The notes under the pieces were generated by a model. The model was not told where the DNA came from. It was given only the letters and a program-made list of their open reading frames with translations, and did not search any database. This document shows, in pieces, positions 1 to 7,289 of a stretch of DNA of 64,000 nucleotides. This DNA is from Micromonospora nigra (lineage in GTDB: Bacteria > Actinomycetota > Actinomycetes > Mycobacteriales > Micromonosporaceae). Each line of letters opens with the position of its first letter. Position 1 is the first letter of the stretch. Position numbers and translations under genes: made by a program. The DNA lies in NCBI RefSeq assembly GCF_900091585.1, contig NZ_FMHT01000003.1, positions 1,054,001-1,118,000 of the forward strand, read 5' to 3'.

Positions 1-514
1 GCGAGCGGGCGCGCGACAACCGGGCGTGCGCGTGGTTCGTGGGCACCCCGAGGGCCGTACCGATGTCGGCGGACGACAGGTCGTGACGGATGGCCAGGTG
101 CACCACCTCACGGTCGCCCGGGTTCAACGCGGCGACCGCCGTGTGCACCAGGTCGCGTACCTGCTCGGCGTTGACGCCCGCGCCCGGGTCCGCCCCGTCG
201 GCCGCCGGTTCGCCGGCCTCCTCCAGCGGCAGGGAACGGGACCGGTCCCGGAGCTGCCGGAGGCACTCGTTACGCACGATCGCGTACAACCAGGAGCGCA
301 ACCGGTCGGGCTCGCGGAGCTGGTCGATGCGCTGACTGGCCGCGAGGAACGCGTCGTGGACGGCGTCCGCGGCGGCCTCCGGCTCGCGCAGCACGGTGCG
401 GGCGTACGTGTAAAGCCGGTCGACGTAGCGCCGGTACATGCCCTCCAGCCCGGCCCGCTCGCCGCGCCGCAGCGCCTCGACCAGGGTGGAGTCGTCCTGT
501 GCCGCCGTGTCCAT
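1..514 (-). CDS. ECF-type RNA polymerase sigma factor (3' end cut by window edge)
   Basis: The first 171 codons of a sigma-70 ECF factor are readable, and the stop lies beyond the left edge. Region 2 is clear (YRRYVDRLYTYARTVLRE, then VHDAFLAASQRIDQL and RSWLYAIVRNECLRQLRDR, the core-binding and -10 recognition helices). Region 4 begins near residue 130 (LNPGDREVVHLAIRHDLSSADIGTALGV). It would direct RNA polymerase to a small set of stress or cell-surface promoters. The ATG at 514 is chosen because the sigma homology starts soon after it. It is divergent from the secreted repeat protein at 646, which may be a target gene. That link is inference from position only. A possible C-terminal extension cannot be judged. 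Confidence 0.85.
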   Translation of the reverse strand, partial: MDTAAQDDSTLVEALRRGERAGLEGMYRRYVDRLYTYARTVLREPEAAADAVHDAFLAASQRIDQLREPDRLRSWLYAIVRNECLRQLRDRSRSLPLEEAGEPAADGADPGAGVNAEQVRDLVHTAVAALNPGDREVVHLAIRHDLSSADIGTALGVPTNHAHARLSRARS

Positions 515-645
515 CGTGCCCCCGTTGCTCGTCGTCGGGTCCAGTGAAGCGGCGGAGCTTTCATCTCCGGAGTTTCTGTTGGCATCCCGACCCGCCCCGA
601 CTCCTACCGGTGTCATCACGACGAACAACCCGAAGGGACAACACC

Positions 646-1518
646 ATGCGAGAAGGATCGAAGCACGTCCGGTGGGCACGTCGGACGGCCACCGTGGGCG
701 GGGCCGCGCTGAGCGCACTCGTACTCGGTCAGCTCGCCCTCACCGGGCCGGTGGCGGCGGTGCCCGGCCTGAGCATCAAGACGACGACCGGCCCCAGCAA
801 CAGCAACGCGAAGACGCAGAACGCGGTCTGCCCGACCGGCACCAAGGTCATCGGCGGCGGCGGCGCGATCAGCGGTTCCGGCCTCGGCCAGGTCGGCATG
901 GACATCATGCGGCCGCTGATCGGCGGGGACGCGTACTCGGTGACCGGACGGGAGGACGAGAACGGCGTCGGCGGCAACTGGGCGGTCACGGCGAACGCGA
1001 TCTGCGCCACGCCGCCGGCCGGCCTGGTGATGGTGTCGGGCAGTTCGACGCCCAGCTTCGGCACGTCGAACTGGTTCGAGAAGCCCTGCCCTGCCGGCAA
1101 GCACGCCATCGGGGTCGGTGGCGCGGTCGTCGGGGCGTCGAACAGCGAGGTCGTCCTGGAAGACCTGCGCATCCACAAAAACAGCGTCGTCGTGGCGGGC
1201 GCCGAGGACGGCACGGGCTTCGCCGACACCTGGTGGCTGGACGCCACCGCGATCTGCGCCGACCCGCTGCCCGGCGAGCAGCGTGTGATCAACGACAGTG
1301 CCTACAGTTCCGCCGCCACGCGGTCGATCACGGCCACCTGTCCCCCCGGTACGCGGGTGCACGGCGTGGGCGGTGAGATCCTCGGCGGCGACGGGCAGGT
1401 GCGCCTGACCCAGATGCGGGCCACGACCTCGACCGTCGTCACGGTTTCCGCCGCCGAGGACGAAAACGGTTTCAGCAGCAACTGGAAGGTGCGCGCGTAC
1501 GCCGTCTGCGCGAACTGA
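646..1518 (+). CDS. Secreted protein of three homologous ~90-residue repeats
   Basis: A 290-residue protein with a Sec-type signal: basic MREGSKHVRWARR, a hydrophobic stretch to about residue 32, and an Ala-rich end. The mature part is three diverged copies of one module. Each module opens with a CPxGT/CPAGK motif followed by a Gly-rich GGGAISG / GVGGAVVG / GVGGEILGG loop. Each closes with a DENG(V/F)xxNW- or DGTGFADTWW-like motif and A(I/V)CA. The first two thirds therefore hold paired cysteines per module that could form disulfides. The ATG at 646 has GAAGGGA 8 bases upstream. A strong hairpin terminator follows 5 bases after the stop. No enzyme family was recognised, and an extracellular binding or surface role is only inferred. 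Confidence 0.85.
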   Translation: MREGSKHVRWARRTATVGGAALSALVLGQLALTGPVAAVPGLSIKTTTGPSNSNAKTQNAVCPTGTKVIGGGGAISGSGLGQVGMDIMRPLIGGDAYSVTGREDENGVGGNWAVTANAICATPPAGLVMVSGSSTPSFGTSNWFEKPCPAGKHAIGVGGAVVGASNSEVVLEDLRIHKNSVVVAGAEDGTGFADTWWLDATAICADPLPGEQRVINDSAYSSAATRSITATCPPGTRVHGVGGEILGGDGQVRLTQMRATTSTVVTVSAAEDENGFSSNWKVRAYAVCAN

Positions 1519-1522
1519 CCCC

Positions 1523-1557
1523 GACAGGGGGGCCGGCGGGTCGCCGGCCCCCCTGTC
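1523..1557 (+). terminator. Intrinsic-type terminator hairpin after the repeat protein
   Basis: A perfect 16-bp stem (GACAGGGGGGCCGGCG paired with its complement) closes a 3-nt GGT loop 5 bases after the stop codon at 1518. There is no U-run, as is usual in these genomes. Confidence 0.8.
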
Positions 1558-1601
1558 TCGCGTGCGGACCGGATGGTCCTGCGGCCGGCCGGTCCGCCGG
1601 G

Positions 1602-2001
1602 TCCACTGTCATCGACACGACCAACGGCCGGGCCGTGCGGTCCGAGCTCATGGCCGACTTCGCGAACGCCTGGCAGGCGGCGGACAAGGTTGTCTACTCC
1701 ACGACCCTCGCCGCGGTGTCGACCGCCGACACCCGACTCGAACGCCAATTCGACCCCGCCGCAGTACGCCAACTGAAGGCCACGGCCGGCAGCGACCTCA
1801 CCCTGGGAGGTGCGAACCTCGCGACCCATGCCTGCAAAGGCCGGGCTGGTCGACGAGTGCCAGCTGTTCGTCTGGCCCGTGGTCGTCGGCGGGAGCGAGC
1901 CGGGGTTGCCGACCGGCATGCGCACCGACCTCGAACTGCTCGATGAGCGCCGCTTCCGAAACGGCGTCGTATACCTCCGCTACCGGCCTCTCGGGCAGTG
2001 A
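1602..2001 (+). pseudogene. Decayed dihydrofolate-reductase-like (RibD C-terminal family) gene
   Basis: Two frames together give the C-terminal two thirds of a bacterial DHFR-like oxidoreductase. Frame one reads WQAADKVVYSTTLAAVSTA, then RLERQFDPAAVRQLKATAG and DLTLGGANLATHA. The next frame continues KAGLVDECQLFVWPVVVGG, LPTGMRTDLELLDERRF and NGVVYLRYRPLG to the stop at 2001. The switch falls at about 1830-1840 and fits a single inserted base. The N-terminal nucleotide-binding strand and any start codon are missing, because the recognisable homology begins directly after the terminator at 1523-1557. The gene is therefore 5'-truncated and frameshifted, and I infer it is non-functional. Confidence 0.75.
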
Positions 2002-2030
2002 CCGACAGCCCGCCTGCTGGCCGGGATGCT

Positions 2031-2495
2031 CTACTGGCCCGGCGCAGGTTCCTCCTGATTCTGCACCGTCACGATTGCCAGCGCCGTCGCCGTGAGTTGC
2101 TCCCGGTCCACCTGGCCGGGTTCGACCAGCACGTTGACGGCGACGCCAGGTTCGGCCAACCAGAACGCCTGGGAATCGTCACGAAGTCCCGTGGTGTCGC
2201 CGTGGGTGAACTCGGTCAACGGCCAGTCGGCCGGGTCGCGCTCGTGGTAGTCGGTGAGGAAGTCGCGCAGGGCGGCGAGGTCGGTCAGCCGCTCGCCCCG
2301 CATGACGTGGACGCGCAGGTCGACCCGGTAACCGTCGTCGGTCTGCCGCTCCCAGACGCGCGTGGCGAACCGGACGTCGTCCCATTCGCTGGCGAAGTCG
2401 GAAACCTCGGTGCCGACGTCACCCGGCACCTGCCGGATGTGGAACCCGTTCAGCACGCCGCCGTCGCGCCCCACCGGCCCGGACGCCCCGCTCAT
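2031..2495 (-). CDS. Hypothetical protein, last gene of a four-gene unit
   Basis: A 154-residue soluble protein of no recognised family. It has an acidic middle (VSDFASEWDDVRFATRVWE) and a tail rich in beta-strand-like stretches (AVNVLVEPG, ATALAIVTVQN). The ATG at 2495 overlaps the stop of the upstream gene as ATGA, which indicates translational coupling, so this start is preferred over in-frame codons further upstream. There is no signal peptide or TM segment. The pattern FHIRQVPGDVG followed by WxLTEFxxGDTTGLRDDS may help searches. Function is unknown. Confidence 0.7.
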   Translation of the reverse strand: MSGASGPVGRDGGVLNGFHIRQVPGDVGTEVSDFASEWDDVRFATRVWERQTDDGYRVDLRVHVMRGERLTDLAALRDFLTDYHERDPADWPLTEFTHGDTTGLRDDSQAFWLAEPGVAVNVLVEPGQVDREQLTATALAIVTVQNQEEPAPGQ

Positions 2496-2938
2496 CCCGC
2501 CGCCTCGATCGCCGCCTCGACCTTGTCCAGGTAGTTGAACCACCACTCTCCCTCATCCGGCTGGGACGCAGCGGCAAGCAGGTTCGCCGCAATCACAAAT
2601 GGAACGGCGGCCGACGCTGAACCACTCCCCATTGCCACCGGGCTTCCAGTCGTTATCGCCCGAAGCAGGGCGTCGACCTCGGCGGCTCGCACCCCGCTCC
2701 ACCGTTCCTGCTCCGCTATCGTCCGGGAGATCTCCGTGACCTGGTCGGCCGAAGGCATCCCCTCGTGAACCTCGAAGAGCACGGCAGCCGCTACCGCGAG
2801 GCTGAGTTCCACAGCCTTCGTCACGGTTGCCTCGTCCCCGAGCGACGCCGTTGCCGCAGCAAGACGGTCGGCATCCTTGTGGACCGCCGCATCTAGAACA
2901 GATCTGACCAGCGCCTCGACACGGTCATCGATTTTCAT
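2492..2938 (-). CDS. Hypothetical helical protein
   Basis: A 148-residue, mostly alpha-helical, acidic protein starting MKIDDRVEALVRSVLDAAVH. It has an Ala-rich middle helix (AVELSLAVAAAVLFEVHEG) and a second hydrophobic helix (SASAAVPFVIAANLLAAASQ) that looks amphipathic rather than membrane-spanning. It ends GEWWFNYLDKVEAAIEAAG. Its 5' end overlaps the upstream gene by 14 bases and its stop overlaps the next start by 4 bases, so it is part of one transcript. No family was recognised. Confidence 0.7.
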   Translation of the reverse strand: MKIDDRVEALVRSVLDAAVHKDADRLAAATASLGDEATVTKAVELSLAVAAAVLFEVHEGMPSADQVTEISRTIAEQERWSGVRAAEVDALLRAITTGSPVAMGSGSASAAVPFVIAANLLAAASQPDEGEWWFNYLDKVEAAIEAAG

Positions 2939-3233
2939 CGACCCTACTCCGATCTTTCCGCTTTGCTTGCCATGCCTTGTACGAGCCGACAGATGTGGCG
3001 GCAGCCAGGACGGTGCCGGCGACCGCTTTCACCACAGGCGGCAGGAACTCCTGGAACGTCGCATACGCCGTCGCCGTAGCTGATGTCCACCAAACAATCG
3101 ATTCACTGGAAAGGCGTTCACGGGGGCGCGCAGGAGGAGCAACCTGCTCGCGAGCGCCGGCATCGAGCCGTCGAGGAATCGCCGGCCGAATCACGGGTCC
3201 CGCGACAACGGGTGGCTGACTGGTCCGCGCCAC
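2925..3233 (-). CDS. Small hypothetical protein with one membrane segment
   Basis: A 102-residue protein: a proline/arginine-rich N-terminus, one probable membrane helix (PPVVKAVAGTVLAAATSVGS) near residues 66-85, and a very basic tail (YKAWQAKRKDRSRVDENR). No clear ribosome-binding site precedes the codon at 3233, so the true start may be internal. It lies between the DUF6244-like gene and the helical protein in the same direction. The small-TM-plus-soluble-partner layout resembles other paired small genes, but no function can be assigned. Confidence 0.55.
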   Translation of the reverse strand: MARTSQPPVVAGPVIRPAIPRRLDAGAREQVAPPARPRERLSSESIVWWTSATATAYATFQEFLPPVVKAVAGTVLAAATSVGSYKAWQAKRKDRSRVDENR

Positions 3234-3268
3234 GGGTGGTTGGCTGGTTGCGCCGCCACCACCCGTAC

Positions 3269-3532
3269 TCAGTTTCCCAGCGCATGCACCTTGGCGATCG
3301 TCTCCTGCACCTGCTGCTTGGCGGGCTCACTACCCTGCGCGGCCCGCATCAGCGCCTCGCGGTACGAGTCGATCATGCCGATCAGGGGCCCGGCACCGAT
3401 GCCCTGCAACGCGCCCGCGACGAGCTGCCGCGCCTCGGCCGCATCCTGCGCAGCCGCCGCCGTCTTCGCCTTCGCCTCGTCCAGCTTCTGCGACGCCGCC
3501 GCCAACCTGGCGATCATCTCCGCTGCGCTCAC
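3269..3532 (-). CDS. Small helical protein, DUF6244-like
   Basis: An 87-residue protein beginning (V)SAAEMIARLAAASQKLDEA, followed by a long Ala/Gln-rich coiled-coil-like helix (TAAAAQDAAEARQLVAGAL) and a second helix ending QQVQETIAKVHALGN. From memory this matches a small uncharacterised Micromonosporaceae family (DUF6244). The GTG at 3532 is chosen because GGGGGAGG stands 5-12 bases upstream. It is the first gene of the four-gene unit running down to 2031. Confidence 0.65.
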   Translation of the reverse strand: MSAAEMIARLAAASQKLDEAKAKTAAAAQDAAEARQLVAGALQGIGAGPLIGMIDSYREALMRAAQGSEPAKQQVQETIAKVHALGN

Positions 3533-3726
3533 GTGCCCTCCCCCGGTGCACCGCTGATGACGGTCACGCCCCGCACGAGCCACGACCACAGAGGAGAGTA
3601 CGAGATCAGCGCACCTAGCGCGACCGTCCGGTCACCGCAGCGCAGAAGCGCGGGCGAACAAATATCAGATGTGATGTGAAGCCCGGGCAACTTGCGGCAG
3701 GCGGTCATCGCCAGCCGTGGTGCTGC
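3533..3726. other. Intergenic, left flank of the IS630 element
   Basis: About 190 bases upstream of the four-gene unit and up to the TA at the IS630 left end. Base composition is more AT-rich than the surroundings around 3660-3690. It should contain the promoter of the four-gene unit, but no convincing -35/-10 pair was identified. It was originally the 3' flank of the membrane-protein gene now on the other side of the IS. Confidence 0.5.
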
Positions 3727-3728
3727 TA

Positions 3729-3749
3729 CAGATCTTGATTGGTCAGGTT
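3729..3749 (+). repeat. IS630 left terminal inverted repeat
   Basis: CAGATCTTGATTGGTCAGG-TT, matching the complement of 4867-4887 at 20 of 21 positions. Confidence 0.9.
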
Positions 3750-3798
3750 TGTCCGATGTGGTCTGTGTGACGTTATGGGGCTGGGGTAGATCGATGGG

Positions 3799-4873
3799 AT
3801 GAGGTATCCCGATGGAGGTGGGTTGTCCGCGCGGGGGCGGGCGAAGCGTGAGGCGATACGACGGGAGGCGGCCGGGTGGTTCGCCCAGGACGTGTCGGTG
3901 CCGGAGATCGCGCGTCGGCTGCGGTGTCGCAGACCGCGGTGTACGGCTGGCGCAAGCGGTGGCGGGCCGGTGGTGAACAGGCCCTCGCCTCGAAGGGGCC
4001 GGGTGGGTCTCGGTGTCGGCTGGATGAGGGCCGGCTGCGGCGGCTGGCCGACGCCTTGGACGAGGGTCCGGCGGCGCACGGGTTCGGTAGTGATCAGCGG
4101 TGGACCCTGGCTCGGGTGTCGGACCTGATCGCTCGGATGTTCCGCACCCGGTACACACTGCGCGGGACGGCGAACATCATGTACCGGCTGGGCTGGTCGG
4201 TGCAGGTGCCCGCGCATCGTGCGGTCGAGCGGGACGAGGCAGCGATCATCACGTGGCGGCGGGAGACGTGGCCGGCGGGAAAACGGTAGCGGCGCAGCGG
4301 CAGGCGTGGCTGGTCTTCGAGGACGAGGCCGGTCAGACGCTGCGCCCACCGAAGGCACGCACCTGGGGACGACGCGGGCACACCCCCGTGGTTCCGGTGT
4401 CGGGCAAGGGCTCCGGCCGCGTCTCGATCGCCGGACTGACCTGTTACCGGCCCGGGCAGCGGTCCCGGCTGATTTATCGCACGATCGTGCACCGCGGCCG
4501 CAAGAACGAGCGGCGCAGCTTCAGCGAACGCGACTACATCGCCCTGCTGGATGCCGCCCACCACCAGCTCGACGGCCCGATCGTGTGTGTCTGGGACAAC
4601 CTGAACACCCACATCAGCGCCGCGATGCGCGCCATGATCGACGTCCGGGACTGGCTGACCGTCATCCGGCTACCGGCCTACGCCCCGGACCTGAACCCGA
4701 CCGAGGCCGTGTGGTCCCACCTCAAACGCAGCATCGGCAACCTCGCCGTGACCGGCGTCGACCACCTCCTCGCGATCATCCGCAACCGCCTCAAGCGCAT
4801 CCAGTACCGCACCGACCTACTCGACGGCTTCCTCGCTCACACCGGCCTGACCCTCGAACCCGACACAACCTGA
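3799..4873 (+). pseudogene. IS630-family transposase, frameshifted
   Basis: Three frames carry one transposase. Frame 1 (3799 to about 3921) encodes the start MRYPDGGGLSARGRAKREAI and the first helix-turn-helix part (VPEIARRLR). A missing G near 3921 moves the remainder (VSQTAVYGWRKRWRAGGEQA, the second part of the HTH) to another frame that stops at 4289. The catalytic DDE domain is in a third frame after a -1 shift: FEDEAGQTLRPP holds the first Asp, CVWDNLNTH the second and APDLNPTEAVWS the Glu. All three catalytic residues are present. The second shift coincides with a canonical slippery heptamer and may be programmed. The first looks like a mutation, so the copy is probably inactive. Confidence 0.85.
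4277..4283 (+). other. Candidate -1 ribosomal frameshift heptamer G GGA AAA
   Basis: In the upstream transposase frame the codons read gcG GGA AAA cgg tag, an exact X XXY YYZ slippery sequence, 3 bases before the TAG at 4287. A -1 slip here leads directly into the frame with the DDE catalytic domain. Some IS families, including some IS630 members, are known to use programmed frameshifting. Use of this site is inferred. Confidence 0.6.
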
Positions 4874-4887
4874 CCATTCAAGATCTG
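4867..4887 (-). repeat. IS630 right terminal inverted repeat
   Basis: Complement of the left repeat at 3729-3749 with one mismatch. It supplies the new stop codon for the gene at 4878-5825. Confidence 0.9.
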
Positions 4888-5825
4888 TAACGGACGAGAC
4901 CGAGCCGGTGCTCCGTCATCCGCCGCCGGATACCCCCGGCGGTCGCCTTTACTTCTTCCAGCAACTTCCTGGTCTGGTAACGGCTACGTCCCCGCAGCAC
5001 TCCCAACAACCCGGCGCCGGTCGACAGGACGACGACGACGAACCCACCGAGCACGAGGATCGCGCCGGTACGGCCTTCGCTAGGCTGTGGCAGCGCTGCC
5101 AAGGTCACGGCAGCTAAGGTGAAGACCGCCCAAGCCACTACTGCAGTCGTGATGCCTGAGTGGTCGCGGAGCCATCGAATCAGGCTCCGATCATGGCGAG
5201 CCTGCAGCGCCGGCAGCAGGTCATCCAGTAGGGATGTCAGTACGGTGTTGAGCAGGGGGAGATCGGCATTCCTGAGGTCTGCGCTTTTCAGGCTCACTTT
5301 CCGCAGGGTGCTACGGATCTTGACCGGGTCGCCGGCCGGTACGATGACGTGCGGCCACTCCCGTTCGAACTCTGATTGGCGACACATCCGAATCCCGTTC
5401 CACGTCACCATGACGAGAGGTATCGGGAGAGCAAGGATCAGGCCAACCCAGCCCCAGGGGCTGTCTCCGGTTAACATGTTAATGCCGTAGCCGCTGACTG
5501 CGGCGACGAGGGCCGCTGCGGCTGGTCCCTGAATGTGTTTCAGGTACTCTTTATCGAGGACCCCTTGCAAGAAGCGGTTGACCGGCTCGATTCGATCTCG
5601 CAAGAGGTAAACGAGAAAGTTGCTCAGGAAAACCGTGATCATCACGACGGTGGAGTACACGGCGACGAACAGCGAAAGAGGGGTTTCTGCGGGCTCGGAA
5701 GAGGGGGCTAGTGCGAACCAGTTCATGGCCGGAAGGTTAGCCGAGCCGTCAACCATGTGCTGCCAGGGGTGCTGTCCGGCAAAGACGGAAGTGAGTCTAT
5801 TTTTCAATGACAAGTTGAAGATCAT
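4878..5825 (-). CDS. Multi-pass membrane protein of unknown function, C-terminus altered by the IS
   Basis: A 315-residue protein with about five TM helices: two near residues 50-78 and 100-120, one at about 128-150 (WGWVGLILALPIPLVMV), then a soluble loop of about 70 residues, and a C-terminal pair (TTAVVAWAVFTLAAVTLAAL and AILVLGGFVVVVLSTGAGLL). The tail is basic. Its last codons read CGT TAC AGA TCT TGA, where TACAGATCTTGA is the end of the IS630 element. Without the insertion the frame would read CGT TAG, so the IS landed on the native TAG stop and added three residues (Tyr-Arg-Ser). The start at 5825 is uncertain, and Met34 is an alternative. Lower GC at wobble positions than its neighbours suggests acquired DNA. 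Confidence 0.65.
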   Translation of the reverse strand: MIFNLSLKNRLTSVFAGQHPWQHMVDGSANLPAMNWFALAPSSEPAETPLSLFVAVYSTVVMITVFLSNFLVYLLRDRIEPVNRFLQGVLDKEYLKHIQGPAAAALVAAVSGYGINMLTGDSPWGWVGLILALPIPLVMVTWNGIRMCRQSEFEREWPHVIVPAGDPVKIRSTLRKVSLKSADLRNADLPLLNTVLTSLLDDLLPALQARHDRSLIRWLRDHSGITTAVVAWAVFTLAAVTLAALPQPSEGRTGAILVLGGFVVVVLSTGAGLLGVLRGRSRYQTRKLLEEVKATAGGIRRRMTEHRLGLVRYRS

Positions 5826-6248
5826 TCACTTTGGGTCGCTGTGGGGTTCGGCAGCGGCAAATCGTTTCGATGTCGCCTCGATGCTCCCGGGCGTAGTCGA
5901 GCGCTTGGTCAATGGTGAACCGGACGCCCTCCGGGTTTCGCGGAACCCGTGCCCGAGCGGCAGGCTGAACCCGTACGCCTCGGCCACCGCTTCGTCGATC
6001 TCGACCCCGCAGCCGCCGGATGCCTGCGCCGGTTACCGACTCGTCGTGCACCAGGTTGTAAGCTTCGTCAGCCCCAACTCCCGCCCCGACATCACCCACC
6101 GCCGGTACGAATCCAACTCCGCGCCAATCTCCCTAATCCGGTCCTTCGGCGGTAGCTGCGGGTAGGTCTCAAACCCGTCTGAGGGTGTGTACAGGGGGTC
6201 AGATCGCAAGCTGGCAAACATGCCAAGTGCATGAGAGAGCGGCGACAT
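5826..6248 (-). pseudogene. C-terminal remnant of an Eco57I/PglX-like DNA methyltransferase
   Basis: Pieces in three frames together read as the C-terminus of a large restriction-type adenine methylase: SDPLYTPSDGFETYPQLPP, IREIGAELDSYRRWVMSGRE, GLTKL, then YNLVHDESVTG, then EIDEAVAEAYGFSLPLGHGF in a further frame, then ETPEGVRFTIDQALDYARE. The order (DP.F.PSD.FETFP, E.G..Y...R......GLTK.YN..HD, LD.AVA.AYGW, LGHGFHET..GVR.T) is the one I know from class I methylases of the Eco57I/BREX PglX type. At least three frameshifts and the absence of the catalytic NPPY region show it is a relic. It lies between two insertion sequences, which suggests deletion of a former restriction or phage-defence locus. 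Confidence 0.65.
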
Positions 6249-6411
6249 GTCAGGCGCTGGCCGAGACCTTCTTGAGCAGCTGAATCTCGACTCGCTTGTT
6301 CTTGACGAATGTCAGGTTGTGCGAGGTGCAGCAGAGGATACCAAGCCGAAGAGTCATCAGTGAAATCGATGTCCTTAGCTGCCGTGACCGTGGCAGCGCT
6401 GCCACAGCCTA
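6249..6411. other. Degenerate intergenic DNA between methylase relic and IS5-type element
   Basis: No supported gene. On the minus strand a short open stretch (about 6267-6360) ends NKRVEIQLLKKVSASA and may be another gene fragment, but no family is recognised. The TA at 6410-6411 is one copy of the target duplication of the following IS. Confidence 0.4.
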
Positions 6412-6433
6412 AAGGATGTCTCGTAACTCGGTG
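6412..6433 (+). repeat. IS5-type left terminal inverted repeat
   Basis: 22 bases matching the complement of 7268-7289 with two mismatches. Confidence 0.85.
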
Positions 6434-6461
6434 AAGGCGTTGCTCGGCAACGGCGCTGGTG

Positions 6462-7259
6462 TCACCCGGCGAGGATGATGTTGTGGAGGTGGGCGATGCC
6501 GGAAGCGGTGTCGGTCAATGTGTGGGCGGCGCGGCGGTAGTCGCGCAGGATCTTGAAGCACTTCATGCGGGCCAGTACGTGTTCGACCTGCGCTCGGATG
6601 GTGCGGTGCTGCTTGTTCAGCTCCGCTTTCCACTCGGGCAGTTCGCTGCCGTCGGCGGGCTTGCGGTAGGGGATGATCACCTCGGGGTTGCCGCGGTAGG
6701 CGCCGTCGGCCATGACCGGCCGTCCGGCCAGCTTCTGGTCGATGCCGCTGGTGCGGTAGACGATGGTGTCGTTGCGGTTGCCGGGCTGCGGGTCGCCGAG
6801 TGCGACCACGAGGCGGGTGTGGGCGTCGATGGCGACCTGCAGGTTGGTGCTGTAGCGGTAGTTCTTGCTCGGGGCGGCCAGGCGGTGATCCCGGGTTGGG
6901 ATCAGGGTGCCGTCAACGATGGTGATCTGGTCGACCCGACGCCGGCGTACCGGGGCCAGGGCGAGCAGCGGACCGAGGGTGTCGATGACTCGATGGGCGG
7001 CGGAGTGCGACACCCCGAACAGCGGGCCGATCTGCCGCATCGTCAGGTTCGTGCGCCAGTAGGCGGCTACCAGCAGCACCCGATCGGCAAGGTTGAGAGA
7101 CCACTGCCGCCCCGGCCGCCCGTCAGCGATCGCGTCACCGCCACGCTCGGCGACCAGCCGGACCAGTCTGCGGAACTGAGCGGGCTGCAGCCCCGTGAAC
7201 GGGAAGATCCACTCCGGGCGGGCCGCCGTGATCACCTGCACCACGACATGATCCACCAT
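6462..7259 (-). CDS. IS5-family transposase (DDE_Tnp_4 type)
   Basis: A 265-residue transposase, intact. The N-terminus carries a helix-turn-helix (MRQIGPLFGVSHSAAHRVID, about residues 76-95). The RNase-H-like DDE domain follows: first Asp in QITIVDGTLIPT, second in GRPVMADGAYRGNPEVI, and Glu in IRAQVEHVLARMKCFKIL. A conserved end AHLHNIILAG is present. Length and motif order match complete members of the group. The ATG at 7259 lies just inside the right terminal repeat. Because the frame is undamaged and the ends are near-perfect, this is probably a recent insertion. Confidence 0.92.
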   Translation of the reverse strand: MVDHVVVQVITAARPEWIFPFTGLQPAQFRRLVRLVAERGGDAIADGRPGRQWSLNLADRVLLVAAYWRTNLTMRQIGPLFGVSHSAAHRVIDTLGPLLALAPVRRRRVDQITIVDGTLIPTRDHRLAAPSKNYRYSTNLQVAIDAHTRLVVALGDPQPGNRNDTIVYRTSGIDQKLAGRPVMADGAYRGNPEVIIPYRKPADGSELPEWKAELNKQHRTIRAQVEHVLARMKCFKILRDYRRAAHTLTDTASGIAHLHNIILAG

Positions 7260-7267
7260 GGACCGAC

Positions 7268-7289
7268 CACCGAGTTACGAGACGTCCCT
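7268..7289 (-). repeat. IS5-type right terminal inverted repeat
   Basis: 22 bases paired with 6412-6433. They are followed by the second TA target copy at 7290-7291. Confidence 0.85.

Larger units (their letters stand above)
3727..4889 (+). mobile_element. IS630-family insertion sequence, bounded by TA duplication
   Basis: A 1163-bp span including both target TA dinucleotides (3727-3728 and 4888-4889). Terminal inverted repeats at 3729-3749 and 4867-4887 match at 20 of 21 positions (CAGATCTTGA then T or A, then TGGTCAGGTT). TA target duplication and a DDE transposase with a C-terminal DLNPTEAVW motif are diagnostic of the IS630-Tc1 group. The transposase frame is interrupted near 3921 and again at a possible programmed shift site at 4277. 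The right end has replaced the stop codon of the neighbouring minus-strand gene. Confidence 0.92.
6412..7289 (-). mobile_element. IS5-family insertion sequence with TA target duplication
   Basis: An 878-bp element. The left end (6412-6433, AAGGATGTCTCGTAACTC then GGTG) and the complement of the right end (7268-7289, AGGGACGTCTCGTAACTC then GGTG) match at 20 of 22 positions. TA dinucleotides flank both ends (6410-6411 and 7290-7291). One intact transposase gene fills it. The structure fits the IS5 group carrying DDE_Tnp_4-type transposases. It looks complete and possibly mobile. Confidence 0.85.

Noticed and set aside
1562-2095. Alternative plus-strand ORF over the DHFR-like relic
   Set aside because: It contradicts the clear homology seen in the other two frames.
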